Shown piece after piece: positions 8,673 to 16,611 of a stretch of DNA of 57,048 nucleotides. The notes beneath the pieces are model-generated. The model was not told the DNA's origin. It was given only the letters and a program-made list of their open reading frames with translations, and searched no databases. The stretch covers positions 1-57,048 of the forward strand of contig REBS01000108.1 in NCBI GenBank assembly GCA_007692605.1, in the 5' to 3' direction. Positions within the stretch are counted from its first letter, which is position 1. Every line of letters starts with the position of its first letter. Origin of the DNA: Gemmatimonadales bacterium. GTDB lineage: Bacteria > Gemmatimonadota > Gemmatimonadetes > Longimicrobiales > Gaopeijiaceae. The translations under genes were made by a program, and so were the position numbers.

Positions 8673-9772
8673 GGTGCCGCGGTCCCGTCCGCGTGGGCCG
8701 CGACCACGAGGTCCAGCAGCTCCCAGAACTCGGGGTGCGCGACCGACCGGCCCTGGCCCGGCACGGTCTTGTGGGCCACCACCATGTCGAGGGCGGGGAG
8801 CACCGTGATGTACTGGCCCACCGCGCCCACCCCGGCATACGCGCCCTCCCATGGCCCGGAGGCGTGCTCGCCGTCCCACACCCACCACATGTATCCGTAC
8901 CCGTGCGGGCCGTCACGGCGGGGCGCGGGATTCATCTCCCCTACCGGAGTGATGATTCCGGTCATCTCGCGCATCCAATCGGCTGAGACGAGCTGGCGAT
9001 CGTCCCATCGCCCCTCATGCAGGGCCAGCAGCCCGATGCGGGCCATGTCGCGGGTGGAAAGGTGCATGTGGTACGAGGGGTGGATCGACTGCTCCATGTT
9101 GCCCCCCTTCACATGGCGATCGCGATCGAAATCCCGCATCCCGAGGGGGAGCGCGAGCTCCTCGTGCAGCGCGTCGAAGAGATTGCGCCCCGACTGGACC
9201 TCGAAGGCGGTGCCCGCCGCGTTGAAGTCCCAGTTCGAATACAGGTAGTAGGAGCCCGGCGGCTGGCTGCCCCGCTCGGGGGCGTCGGCCAGGTTGTCTC
9301 CGGGGTTCGAGGCGGGGTGGTAGATCCCGGAGCGGGACGAGATGAGGTGGCGGGTGGTCGCCTGGCGCTCTTCGGGAGTGAGGCCCTGGACATCGTCGAT
9401 CTCCATCTCGGCCAGGGTGCGGTCGAGATCGATCGTTCCCCGCTCGACCTCGATCCCGTAGAGGATCGCGAGGATGCTCTTGCGCACGGAGGCGAGGTAA
9501 CTGACCTCGGTCAGGTCCCCGTACTCGAAGGCGACCTTTCCTTCGGTCACGACCATCATGGCCGACGAGGACATCGATTCGAGCCGCTCCTGCACCGCCT
9601 CGAGTCCGCGGGGGTCGAACCCCGCGGCTTCGGGGGACTCCCAGCGCTCCCACTCGGCCCCGGGAATGGAGGGCTCAGTTGGGGGGGCGTCACAGGCGAT
9701 GGCGAGGACGAGGAGGAGCAGGACGGCCCCCGGGGAGGGGCGGACCAGGTGGGATCGTCTAAATGAACGCAT
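8669..9772 (-). CDS. serine hydrolase of the beta-lactamase / class C PBP family (lipoprotein)
   Basis: The 367-residue exported protein has its start placed at 9772 because that ATG immediately precedes a charged N-terminus and a hydrophobic signal ending at Cys27 (LAIAC). The active-site motif is SVRK (Ser95, Lys98); YSNWDFN is the Tyr motif and HKT near the C-terminus is the third box. The family includes esterases, D-aminopeptidases and beta-lactamase-like proteins, so the substrate is unknown. It is coupled to the small lipoprotein downstream. The upstream gene (udg) is on the same strand, about 30 bp away, so the three may form one transcript. Confidence 0.88.
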   Translation of the reverse strand: MRSFRRSHLVRPSPGAVLLLLVLAIACDAPPTEPSIPGAEWERWESPEAAGFDPRGLEAVQERLESMSSSAMMVVTEGKVAFEYGDLTEVSYLASVRKSILAILYGIEVERGTIDLDRTLAEMEIDDVQGLTPEERQATTRHLISSRSGIYHPASNPGDNLADAPERGSQPPGSYYLYSNWDFNAAGTAFEVQSGRNLFDALHEELALPLGMRDFDRDRHVKGGNMEQSIHPSYHMHLSTRDMARIGLLALHEGRWDDRQLVSADWMREMTGIITPVGEMNPAPRRDGPHGYGYMWWVWDGEHASGPWEGAYAGVGAVGQYITVLPALDMVVAHKTVPGQGRSVAHPEFWELLDLVVAAHADGTAAP

Positions 9773-9801
9773 GGGGGGGCCGATTTCGCGGAATGGGTGG
9801 G

Positions 9802-10527
9802 TCAATCCCCGGACGGGGCGCCGTCGAGGCATGCCCGGGCGCGAGCCCAGAGCGCGTCGAAGGCCTCCTCGGTCAGGGTGCCGGTGAAGGTGTTCTGTTG
9901 AGAAGGATGATACGAGCCCAGGAGGATGAGCGCACCCTCATCGCCCTCCACGGTGACCTCGACGCCATGACCGAAGCCGGGCTTCGGCGAGGGCACCGGC
10001 CAGTCACGATCCCGCAGGATCCGGAGCACGTGGTCGAAGGCGTATCCCCCCAGGGCGACCACCACCTGGATGCGGGGCAGGAACCAGTCGAATTCCCGCT
10101 CGAGGAAGGGGCGGCAGTTCTTCCGTTCGTCGGGTCGCGGGCGGTTGCCGGGCGGGGCGCAGCGCAGGGTGGCCGTGAGCCAGGCGTCGAGGAGCTCGAG
10201 TCCGTCGTCTCGGGCCCGGCCATCGGGCTGCGTGGCGAAACCGGCTCGATGCAGGGCCCGAAAGAGCCAGTCGCCGGAGCGGTCTCCCGTGAACATCCGA
10301 CCCGTCCGATTGGCCCCGTGCGCCGCGGGAGCGAGGCCCACGATGAGGACACGGGCCCCGGGATCGCCGAATCCGGGCACCGGCCGCCCCCAGTACTCCT
10401 CGTCGGCGAAGGAGGCCCGCTTCTCGCGAGCGACCCGCTCGCGCCATTCGACGAGGCGGGGGCAGGCCCGGCAGGCGACGACGTCGTCGCGCAGGTCGGC
10501 CAGGGGGGATGTGGGCGCTTCGCTCAT
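9802..10527 (-). CDS. uracil-DNA glycosylase, family 5 (UdgB-like)
   Basis: The 241-residue protein removes uracil (and probably other deaminated bases) from DNA. Cys19 and Cys22 in CRACPRL with the later pair in CAPPGNRPRPDERKNC are the four ligands of a [4Fe-4S] cluster. Motif 1 is GLAPAAHGANRTGRMFTGD and motif 2 is GSYHPSQQNTFTG. Family 4 has GEAPG in motif 1, so GLAPA places this in family 5. The start at 10527 is chosen because homology begins there; the frame continues upstream into the divergent promoter region. It diverges from tldD. Confidence 0.9.
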   Translation of the reverse strand: MSEAPTSPLADLRDDVVACRACPRLVEWRERVAREKRASFADEEYWGRPVPGFGDPGARVLIVGLAPAAHGANRTGRMFTGDRSGDWLFRALHRAGFATQPDGRARDDGLELLDAWLTATLRCAPPGNRPRPDERKNCRPFLEREFDWFLPRIQVVVALGGYAFDHVLRILRDRDWPVPSPKPGFGHGVEVTVEGDEGALILLGSYHPSQQNTFTGTLTEEAFDALWARARACLDGAPSGD

Positions 10528-10674
10528 CGGGGACGAGGGGCATTGGGGGTACGATCCGGGAATGGCCGGAGAGTATGGTGCGGGCCCGGGTTGGGGCAAG
10601 GGATCGATCCCGTTGCCCGCCTCCGCCCGGTCCCCTACGTTCCCCCTGATACTCCTGCCTCCCGCATCGGTACC

Positions 10675-12300
10675 ATGACCATGAAACGTCGCGATTTTCT
10701 CCGCTCTTCCGCCGTGGCTGCGGCCGGGATCTCCCTGGTCGGGCATCCCCAGCTCCTTCATGGAATCCTGACGCCGCGCGCCGTCGGCCCCATCGTCGAC
10801 TCCGAGCGCCGCGAACTCGCGATGCTCGCCCTCGAGGTCGCCGCCGATGCGGGGGCCGAATGGGCCGACGTGCGGATCAACACGAACCGCTCGCAGGGGA
10901 TCTCGACCCGGGACCGTCGGATCACCGGGGTCTCGGACAACATCACGTCGGGGTTCGGGGTTCGGGTCCTGGTGGAGGGGACCTGGGGCTTTGCGGCGAG
11001 CGGACGGGTCGAGCGGGACGAGGTGGTCCGGATCTCCCGCCGGGCGGTGACACAGGCTCGGGCCAACCGGGTCGCCCAGCGCCAGCCGGTGGAGCTGGCT
11101 CCCGCCCCGGTGGTGACGGATGGGGTCTGGCGAAGCCCGATCGAGGTGGATCCGTTCGATGTCGCGATCGAGGAGAAGGTCGATTTCCTCCTGCGTGCGA
11201 ACGAGGCGGCGCTGGGCGTGACCGGAACCCGGCTCGTGACCTCGAACCTGCGGTTTCTTCGCGAGGACAAGTTCTACGCGAACTCCGAGGGGACGGTCAC
11301 GGACCAGATCGTCTATCAGTCCTACCCGACCCTCTCGGTGACCGCGGTCAGTTCCGACGGGTCCGACTTCCAGTCCCGTAATTCAACCGACATCCCGCCC
11401 CTGGCGTTGGGGTGGGAGCACGTGGTGGACTCCGACCTGGTCGGACTCGCGCCCCGCTTCGCCGAGGACGCGGTCGAGAAGCTCTCGGCCCGCTCGGTCG
11501 AGCCCGGCCTCTACGACCTGATCCTCCTGCCGTCGCACCTGGGGCTCACCCTGCACGAGACCATCGCGCATCCGACGGAGCTGGACCGGATCATGGGCTT
11601 CGAGGCGAACTATGCCGGCACCTCGTTCATCTCGCCCCTCGAGGAGTACCTGGGTCGTTTCCAGTACGGGCCCGAGTTCATGAATGTGGTGGGGGAGCGC
11701 TCGACCCCCGGGTCGCTGGCCACCGTGGGGTGGGACGACGAAGGGGTGGAGCCTCAGGACTACCACATCGTGCGCGACGGGGTCCTCGATGACCTCCAGA
11801 CGACGCGGGAGCAGGCGCTCTGGCTGGCGGACTGGTATGAGAGCCAGGGTCGCGAGGTGCGCTCCCATGGCAACTCGTACGCCCAGTCGTGGGCCGATGT
11901 GCAGTTTCAGCGGATGCCGAACATCAACCTGATGCCGTATCCCGATCGGGATGTGGAGCTCGAGGAGCTGATCGACGGGGTGGAGCGCGGCATCATGATC
12001 GATGGGCGCGGATCCTTCTCGATCGACCAGCAGCGCTACAACTCGCAGTACGGGGGCCAGGTCTTCCACGAGATCCGCGACGGCCGGGTCGTGGGGATGC
12101 TCAAGGATGTGGCCTACCAGATCCGGACCCCCGAGTTCTGGAATGCGATGGACCTCTGCGGGGGGCCCGGCACCTACGAGCGCTACGGGACGATCGGAGA
12201 CGCGAAGGGGCAGCCGGCGCAATCGAATGCGATCACGCACGGCTGCCCCGCCACCCGGCACCGCGATCAGACGGTCATCAACACTGCCCGCGAGGTCTGA
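10675..12300 (+). CDS. TldD/PmbA family metallopeptidase with Tat signal
   Basis: The 541-residue protein begins with a twin-arginine signal (KRRDFLRSS) followed by a hydrophobic stretch, so export in folded form is likely. The metal motif is HETIAH (HExxxH) at residues 294-299, as in active TldD subunits. TldD normally works with the metal-free TldE/PmbA as a heterodimer that degrades peptides, for example in microcin maturation and CcdA turnover; no tldE lies in the window. Two ATGs (10675, 10681) are possible starts. The C-terminus contains a Cys (DLCGGPG) near the usual terminal domain. It ends 7 bp from the convergent M14 gene. Confidence 0.88.
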   Translation: MTMKRRDFLRSSAVAAAGISLVGHPQLLHGILTPRAVGPIVDSERRELAMLALEVAADAGAEWADVRINTNRSQGISTRDRRITGVSDNITSGFGVRVLVEGTWGFAASGRVERDEVVRISRRAVTQARANRVAQRQPVELAPAPVVTDGVWRSPIEVDPFDVAIEEKVDFLLRANEAALGVTGTRLVTSNLRFLREDKFYANSEGTVTDQIVYQSYPTLSVTAVSSDGSDFQSRNSTDIPPLALGWEHVVDSDLVGLAPRFAEDAVEKLSARSVEPGLYDLILLPSHLGLTLHETIAHPTELDRIMGFEANYAGTSFISPLEEYLGRFQYGPEFMNVVGERSTPGSLATVGWDDEGVEPQDYHIVRDGVLDDLQTTREQALWLADWYESQGREVRSHGNSYAQSWADVQFQRMPNINLMPYPDRDVELEELIDGVERGIMIDGRGSFSIDQQRYNSQYGGQVFHEIRDGRVVGMLKDVAYQIRTPEFWNAMDLCGGPGTYERYGTIGDAKGQPAQSNAITHGCPATRHRDQTVINTAREV

Positions 12301-12306
12301 GCGCCC

Positions 12307-14616
12307 TCAGCGCAGCGCATTGAAGAAGATCGGCCACGACCCGACGGTCTGACCGCGGAAATTCGGCTGGAAGCCGAAGAGGATCACCTCGCCCGCTCCC
12401 ACCGGGACCTCGACGAGGGCGGGCTTGCCGGCGACGTGCTCCTCGCCCAGGACCCATCCCGCCAGGCGGGGATCCCCTTCACCGTAGCGGCCCACGATCC
12501 GGGCGTCGGGATCGGTGACCTCGAAGGCCCGGCTGGTCCGCCAGTACCAGGCGAAGTTCTCGGCCGGGACCCCCTGCGAGATCTCGTGCGTGGGATCCAG
12601 GTCGAGCCGAAGGATCGAGCCGGGGATGTAGAAGTCCTGTCCGGGAAGGTCGGTGACCGCGTTGGCCACCCCGAGGTCGAAGGCGTCGATCGCCCAGTCC
12701 GTGGCCTCGTCGATCGCCACGATCCGCCCGCCGGCCTCGAGGAAGGCACGCAGAGCCTCTTCTCCCGACTCTCCGATCCCCCCGGCAAAGGGCTCCGGCA
12801 TGCGGTCCGCGGGGTACCCGTTTCGGATCGCGTTCGGGCTCTGGTCCTGCACGATGATCACATCGTACAGATTCGCGAGGTCCCCGGCCTGGATGTCGTC
12901 GTTGCGGAGCGGATAGTAGCGGACGCCCGCCAGGTCGAAGAGCCAGCGGGTCCATCCCTGCGGCATCGGCTCGTTGTAGGAGCGGTAGAGCCCGATGCGC
13001 GGGGGGCCTTCGGCCAGCAGGTGCGCCGGGACCGGGAAGCTGAACTCCTCGAATCGGGGGATCGGCTCCGAGAGATCGACCGATGGCACCTGGTCGATCG
13101 CGTGCGCCTCGATCCCGAAGAGCAGGGGCAGGCTGTGCGCGGTCGCATCATAGGGTCGGATCGGCGGGCCGCCCGGATACTGGCGGAGGTCCGGATACTC
13201 CTGCGGCTCGAGCATCGTCTGCGCGAAGGCGGCGTACGGCTGCTGCATGGGGATCACGTACGACCCCTCGGGAAAGGTGTGCCCCCCAGTGGTGAAGACG
13301 TCCCGAGTGCGGTGGACTTCGACGTTTCCGGTCGTCAGCACCCGAAGGAGCTGATCGATGCCCGCCTCGTATGCCTGATCGCCGGGGACCACCCATGCGG
13401 CGGGCCAGCTGTCCCACCCCTCGACTGCGGCGCGGTGGACCTCGTAGTAGTTCTCGAGCCAGAAGGTCCGCTTTGTCGCGGCGTTCCTGAGCAGCGAGAT
13501 CGAGGCCGCTTCCATGTAGTCCACGATGTCGTCGAGCCCCCATCGCCCTCCCATCCAGGGAGAGGGAAAGTTCGAGCTCATGACCCGCGCGTCGTAGTTC
13601 CCGTCGCCTCCGAGGTCGTCGAAGTCGATCTCGATGGGGTTGGCCCAGCTCGCGCTGGCGGTCTCCGAGAGGATGCGGACCCCCCCGTGGTAATGCATGT
13701 AGGCCCGGGCCGGGGTGTAGATGTCGAAGATGGCGTCGGTGACGATCCCGTCGTAGCCGTCCTTGGTCATGTCGGCGCGGATCCAGGTACCGAGCTGGTT
13801 GAGCCCTGCGATCAGCCGCGGATCCACATTGGGCTCGACCGGATCGATGTAGGGGGGAATGAAGAGCCGGGCGCCATTCGAGCCCATCTGGTGGACGTCG
13901 TGCACGATCTGGGGACGCCAGGAGTTGTGCGCGCCCAGGACGGTCATCCGGGTCTCCTTCTGGGCGAAGAAGAACCAGTCCCGGTTGTTGTTGTGGCCGA
14001 TGTAGTGGTGATAGAGGCGGGGTAGGGGAGCCCCCTCGAACTCGGTGCCCTTCCACTCGTTCCACCACTCCGAGACCATCTGGGTCCCGTCGGGATTGAG
14101 CGAGGGAATCAGGATGAGGATGGTTTCGTCGAGGATCTCCAGGATGTCTGGTTCATCCGAGGTCGCGAGCTGGTGCACCAGCCGTGCCGGCATCTGACCC
14201 GCGCCCACCTCGGTCGAATGGATATGGCTGGTGGTCAGTACCACGGTCCGCCCCTCGGCGATCAGCGCATCCCGTTCCGCGTCCGACGCGATTCGGCGAG
14301 GATCGGAGAGCAGGTGCTGGATCTCGCGGTAGCGGTCGAGGTTCTGATGGTTCGCCTCGCTCGTGATGATCATCTTGACGAAGGGCTCCCCAAGGGTCGA
14401 GGGCCCGAGCGTATCGATCTGCACTCTCGGGCTCGCCAGGGCCACCCGCTCGTAGTACGCCGAGAGCTGGTGCCAGTTTGCCAGGTGGCCCTCCGCTCCC
14501 AGCTCCTGGCCGAAGTGCTCGAGAGGGGTCGGTATGGTCTGCGCCTGAGCGGGTGGGGAGCACAGGAACGCAGCAAGGATCAGTGGGCCGAGAGCCAGTG
14601 AGGTGAAACGTCGCAT
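12307..14616 (-). CDS. exported M14 zinc carboxypeptidase with C-terminal glutamine-amidotransferase-like domain
   Basis: The 769-residue protein has a signal peptide ending around AQAQ. The start at 14616 is set by GGAGGACC a few bases upstream. The M14 domain occupies about the first 370 residues. It carries the zinc pair in HIHSTE, the NNNRDWFFF substrate-binding segment and a later His in HDVHQMG, and is followed by a mixed region. The last ~230 residues (YDVIIVQDQSP, LEAGGRIVAID, EVILFGFQPNFRG) look like a class I glutamine-amidotransferase-like fold without an obvious catalytic triad. This architecture is frequent in peptide-degrading environmental bacteria. The gene follows the RidA lipoprotein gene by 38 bp. 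Confidence 0.9.
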   Translation of the reverse strand: MRRFTSLALGPLILAAFLCSPPAQAQTIPTPLEHFGQELGAEGHLANWHQLSAYYERVALASPRVQIDTLGPSTLGEPFVKMIITSEANHQNLDRYREIQHLLSDPRRIASDAERDALIAEGRTVVLTTSHIHSTEVGAGQMPARLVHQLATSDEPDILEILDETILILIPSLNPDGTQMVSEWWNEWKGTEFEGAPLPRLYHHYIGHNNNRDWFFFAQKETRMTVLGAHNSWRPQIVHDVHQMGSNGARLFIPPYIDPVEPNVDPRLIAGLNQLGTWIRADMTKDGYDGIVTDAIFDIYTPARAYMHYHGGVRILSETASASWANPIEIDFDDLGGDGNYDARVMSSNFPSPWMGGRWGLDDIVDYMEAASISLLRNAATKRTFWLENYYEVHRAAVEGWDSWPAAWVVPGDQAYEAGIDQLLRVLTTGNVEVHRTRDVFTTGGHTFPEGSYVIPMQQPYAAFAQTMLEPQEYPDLRQYPGGPPIRPYDATAHSLPLLFGIEAHAIDQVPSVDLSEPIPRFEEFSFPVPAHLLAEGPPRIGLYRSYNEPMPQGWTRWLFDLAGVRYYPLRNDDIQAGDLANLYDVIIVQDQSPNAIRNGYPADRMPEPFAGGIGESGEEALRAFLEAGGRIVAIDEATDWAIDAFDLGVANAVTDLPGQDFYIPGSILRLDLDPTHEISQGVPAENFAWYWRTSRAFEVTDPDARIVGRYGEGDPRLAGWVLGEEHVAGKPALVEVPVGAGEVILFGFQPNFRGQTVGSWPIFFNALR

Positions 14617-14654
14617 CGAGGTCCTCCGGGGGACTGGGTTCAGTGGGGGGATCG

Positions 14655-15251
14655 TCATGGTATGACCGCGGTCATCATGATCTCGACCCGGGCGTCACGA
14701 GGGAGCCGGGCCGCCTGGATGGTCGCCCGTGCCGGGGCGGGCTGGGAGAGGTAGCCGGCGTAGATTTCGTTCATGGTGCCGAAGTCCTCGAGGTCGGCGA
14801 GGAACACCTGGGTCTGAACCACATGACCGAACTCCGCACCGGCGGCCTCCAGAACAGCGCGCAGGTTCTCCATCACCTGTCGCGTCTCCGCCTCGATTCC
14901 GCCATCCACGATCTCGCCGGTCTCGGGATCGAGCGCGATCTGGCCGGAGAGGTACACGGTGTTCCCCACCCGGATCGCCTGGGAGTAGGGCCCGATGGCT
15001 TCCGGGGCCCGGGCGGTCACGATTTCGACCGGCCACTGCCCGTTGGGGTCGGTGGTTCGGTCCGGGGCGACCGCTGCCGCGCTCGAAAGCGTGTCGGCCA
15101 AGGACCCCGATCCGGGCTCCCGAATCTCCACCTCGCAGGCGGTCAGCGCCAGTAGGCAGGCCAGCGCCGGGAAGCCGGTCCGGCCGATTCGCCAAAGGCG
15201 GTGGGCAGGGGGCCGACCGGGGAACGGGCGGGCGAAGGGTGTTAAAAACAT
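14655..15251 (-). CDS. RidA/YjgF family protein exported as a lipoprotein
   Basis: The 198-residue protein starts at 15251 with GAGGTTGA before the ATG. Residues 1-39 form a lipoprotein signal ending LLALTAC (Cys39), followed by a ~30-residue linker. The RidA domain covers about residues 75-198, with IGPYSQAI, VYLSGQIALDP, and the active-site Arg in ARVEIMMTAVIP. Cytoplasmic RidA hydrolyses reactive enamine/imine intermediates of amino acid catabolism; a secreted form is unusual and its substrate is unknown. It is the first gene of a likely two-gene operon with the M14 carboxypeptidase, which suggests a role outside the cytoplasm in peptide or amino acid processing. Confidence 0.85.
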   Translation of the reverse strand: MFLTPFARPFPGRPPAHRLWRIGRTGFPALACLLALTACEVEIREPGSGSLADTLSSAAAVAPDRTTDPNGQWPVEIVTARAPEAIGPYSQAIRVGNTVYLSGQIALDPETGEIVDGGIEAETRQVMENLRAVLEAAGAEFGHVVQTQVFLADLEDFGTMNEIYAGYLSQPAPARATIQAARLPRDARVEIMMTAVIP

Positions 15252-15279
15252 TCAACCTCGATGGGTAGGAAGGAGTCGA

Positions 15280-15351
15280 ATGGCCAAGCTCAAAACGCAT
15301 ACTGTATCCTCTCGATCCGGCGCCCGTACGTCAAACCGGGCAGAATCCTGA
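15280..15351 (+). CDS. possible 23-residue leader or orphan small ORF
   Basis: A 24-codon frame starts at the ATG at 15280, preceded by an unusually good GGAAGGAG site, and stops at 15351. The peptide begins MAKLKTHTVSSR and is rich in Lys, Arg and Ser. The first seven residues resemble the start of ribosomal protein bL35 (MPKxKTH), but nothing after that does. It lies upstream of the TPR-led locus on the same strand and may be a leader peptide, a decayed fragment or chance. Confidence 0.25.
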   Translation: MAKLKTHTVSSRSGARTSNRAES

Positions 15352-15364
15352 CGATGGCAGGACC

Positions 15365-15393
15365 CTTGCAGCTTAATTAGCATTCTTGCAGCT
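15365..15393. promoter_or_regulatory. 20-bp-spaced direct repeat upstream of the TPR/Ig/kinase locus
   Basis: CTTGCAGCT occurs at 15365-15373 and again at 15385-15393, an exact 20-bp period (about two helical turns), with the AT-rich TTAATTAGCATT between them. This AT-rich island stands out in the GC-rich surroundings and lies 46-74 bp before the GTG start at 15439, where a promoter or activator site would be expected. No regulator is identified. Confidence 0.35.
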
Positions 15394-15438
15394 GAAGCGA
15401 ATCATCCGTCGTGGTCCTTGAAGGAGACTCCGAACGCC

Positions 15439-16611
15439 GTGCGAATTTCGACACTCGCCCTCTTGATGACCGTGGTCACAGTCGTGTGTTTTCCGGTACC
15501 CACCGAGGGTCAGGAGCTTCCGCTGAAGGTGGAGCTTCCCCCTTCGGCACCCGGACCCTGCGGGGCCGAAGCGCTCCTCTCTGCACTCGAGCGGACCCCC
15601 ACCGCCGAAGAGGAGAGGGAGGCGGAGGCCCTCCTCTCCGAAGCGAATCAGGCCGCGATCCTCGGCGAGGACGAACGGGCGCGGAATCTCCTCCGCGAGG
15701 CGGCGGAACTGGACCCGACTTCTTCCGAGATCGCCTATCGTCTGGGTCGCCTGCTCGAAGCGGGGGGGTCCGAGGATTCGGCGCTGCTCGAGTACTGCCG
15801 GTATCTCCTTCTGGATCCGGAGGGCTCCGATGTCGACGATGTCGAGGCTCGGGTCGAGGCGATTGCGGGTCCGGACGAAGACGAGGTCCCGGCCATCGCC
15901 CGGGTCGCGTTCCAGCAGGGGCTGACCGCGTTCGACGAGCAGCGCTTCGAGGCCGCGGTGCTTCATTTCTCCCGGGCCCTGGTCGAACTCCCCGGGTGGG
16001 CTGATGCCTACTACAACCGGGGCGTGGCACAGATCGGGGACGGCCGGGTGGGGGCCGGTGTCGCCGACCTGGAGCGCTACCTCGAACTGGATCCGGAGGC
16101 CGCCGACCGTGCGAGGGTCGAGGCGCGCATCCTCGAGCTCGCCCCGACTCCGGTGGCGCAGTACAGCCCTGGAACGGCGCTCGTGACGGGTCTGCTCTTT
16201 CCCGGTATGGGACATTTCTATTCCGGGAGGCCCGGCATGGGGATGCTCGTGCTGGCCGGAGCGGGAGCCGGGATCGGCGCCGCACTCCTCTACTCCGAAG
16301 TCGAGGTCCGATGCAGGGTCCCCCCGGTCGACGGCGAATGTCCGGCGGGTCAGGTGGATGAGCGCATCGAGACCCGGCCCCTCCTGGTGCCCGGTCTGGC
16401 CACGGCCGGGGTGATCACCGTGGTCGGTGCCATCCACGCCTTCCGAGGGGCGCGTTCCGGCCAAGGTGCTCTGGCTCTGAGGCCGGACGGTGGTATCGAG
16501 CTCGCCCTGGACCGGCTGAGCGGGCCGAACTGGCGCTCGGCACTCGAGTTCGTACCGCGCGGGATCGCCGGGGACTCCGGGGTTCGGGCGGGCTTGAGGG
16601 TCCGCTTCTGA
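15439..16611 (+). CDS. TPR-repeat protein with C-terminal membrane segments
   Basis: The 390-residue protein is likely translated from the GTG at 15439 (AAGGAG lies 12 bases upstream); a TTG at 15418 would extend it by seven residues. It has a signal peptide (about 1-25), then TPR-like helices from about residue 55 to 235 (ARNLLREAAELDP, QRFEAAVLHFSRAL, DAYYNRGVAQIGDG). Next come hydrophobic segments with PGMGHFYSGRPGMGMLVL, reminiscent of TM2/DUF5683-type small membrane modules, and a soluble tail. Probably a periplasm-facing scaffold in the inner membrane. It leads the locus and its stop overlaps the next start by one base (TGATG). Confidence 0.75.
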   Translation: MRISTLALLMTVVTVVCFPVPTEGQELPLKVELPPSAPGPCGAEALLSALERTPTAEEEREAEALLSEANQAAILGEDERARNLLREAAELDPTSSEIAYRLGRLLEAGGSEDSALLEYCRYLLLDPEGSDVDDVEARVEAIAGPDEDEVPAIARVAFQQGLTAFDEQRFEAAVLHFSRALVELPGWADAYYNRGVAQIGDGRVGAGVADLERYLELDPEAADRARVEARILELAPTPVAQYSPGTALVTGLLFPGMGHFYSGRPGMGMLVLAGAGAGIGAALLYSEVEVRCRVPPVDGECPAGQVDERIETRPLLVPGLATAGVITVVGAIHAFRGARSGQGALALRPDGGIELALDRLSGPNWRSALEFVPRGIAGDSGVRAGLRVRF

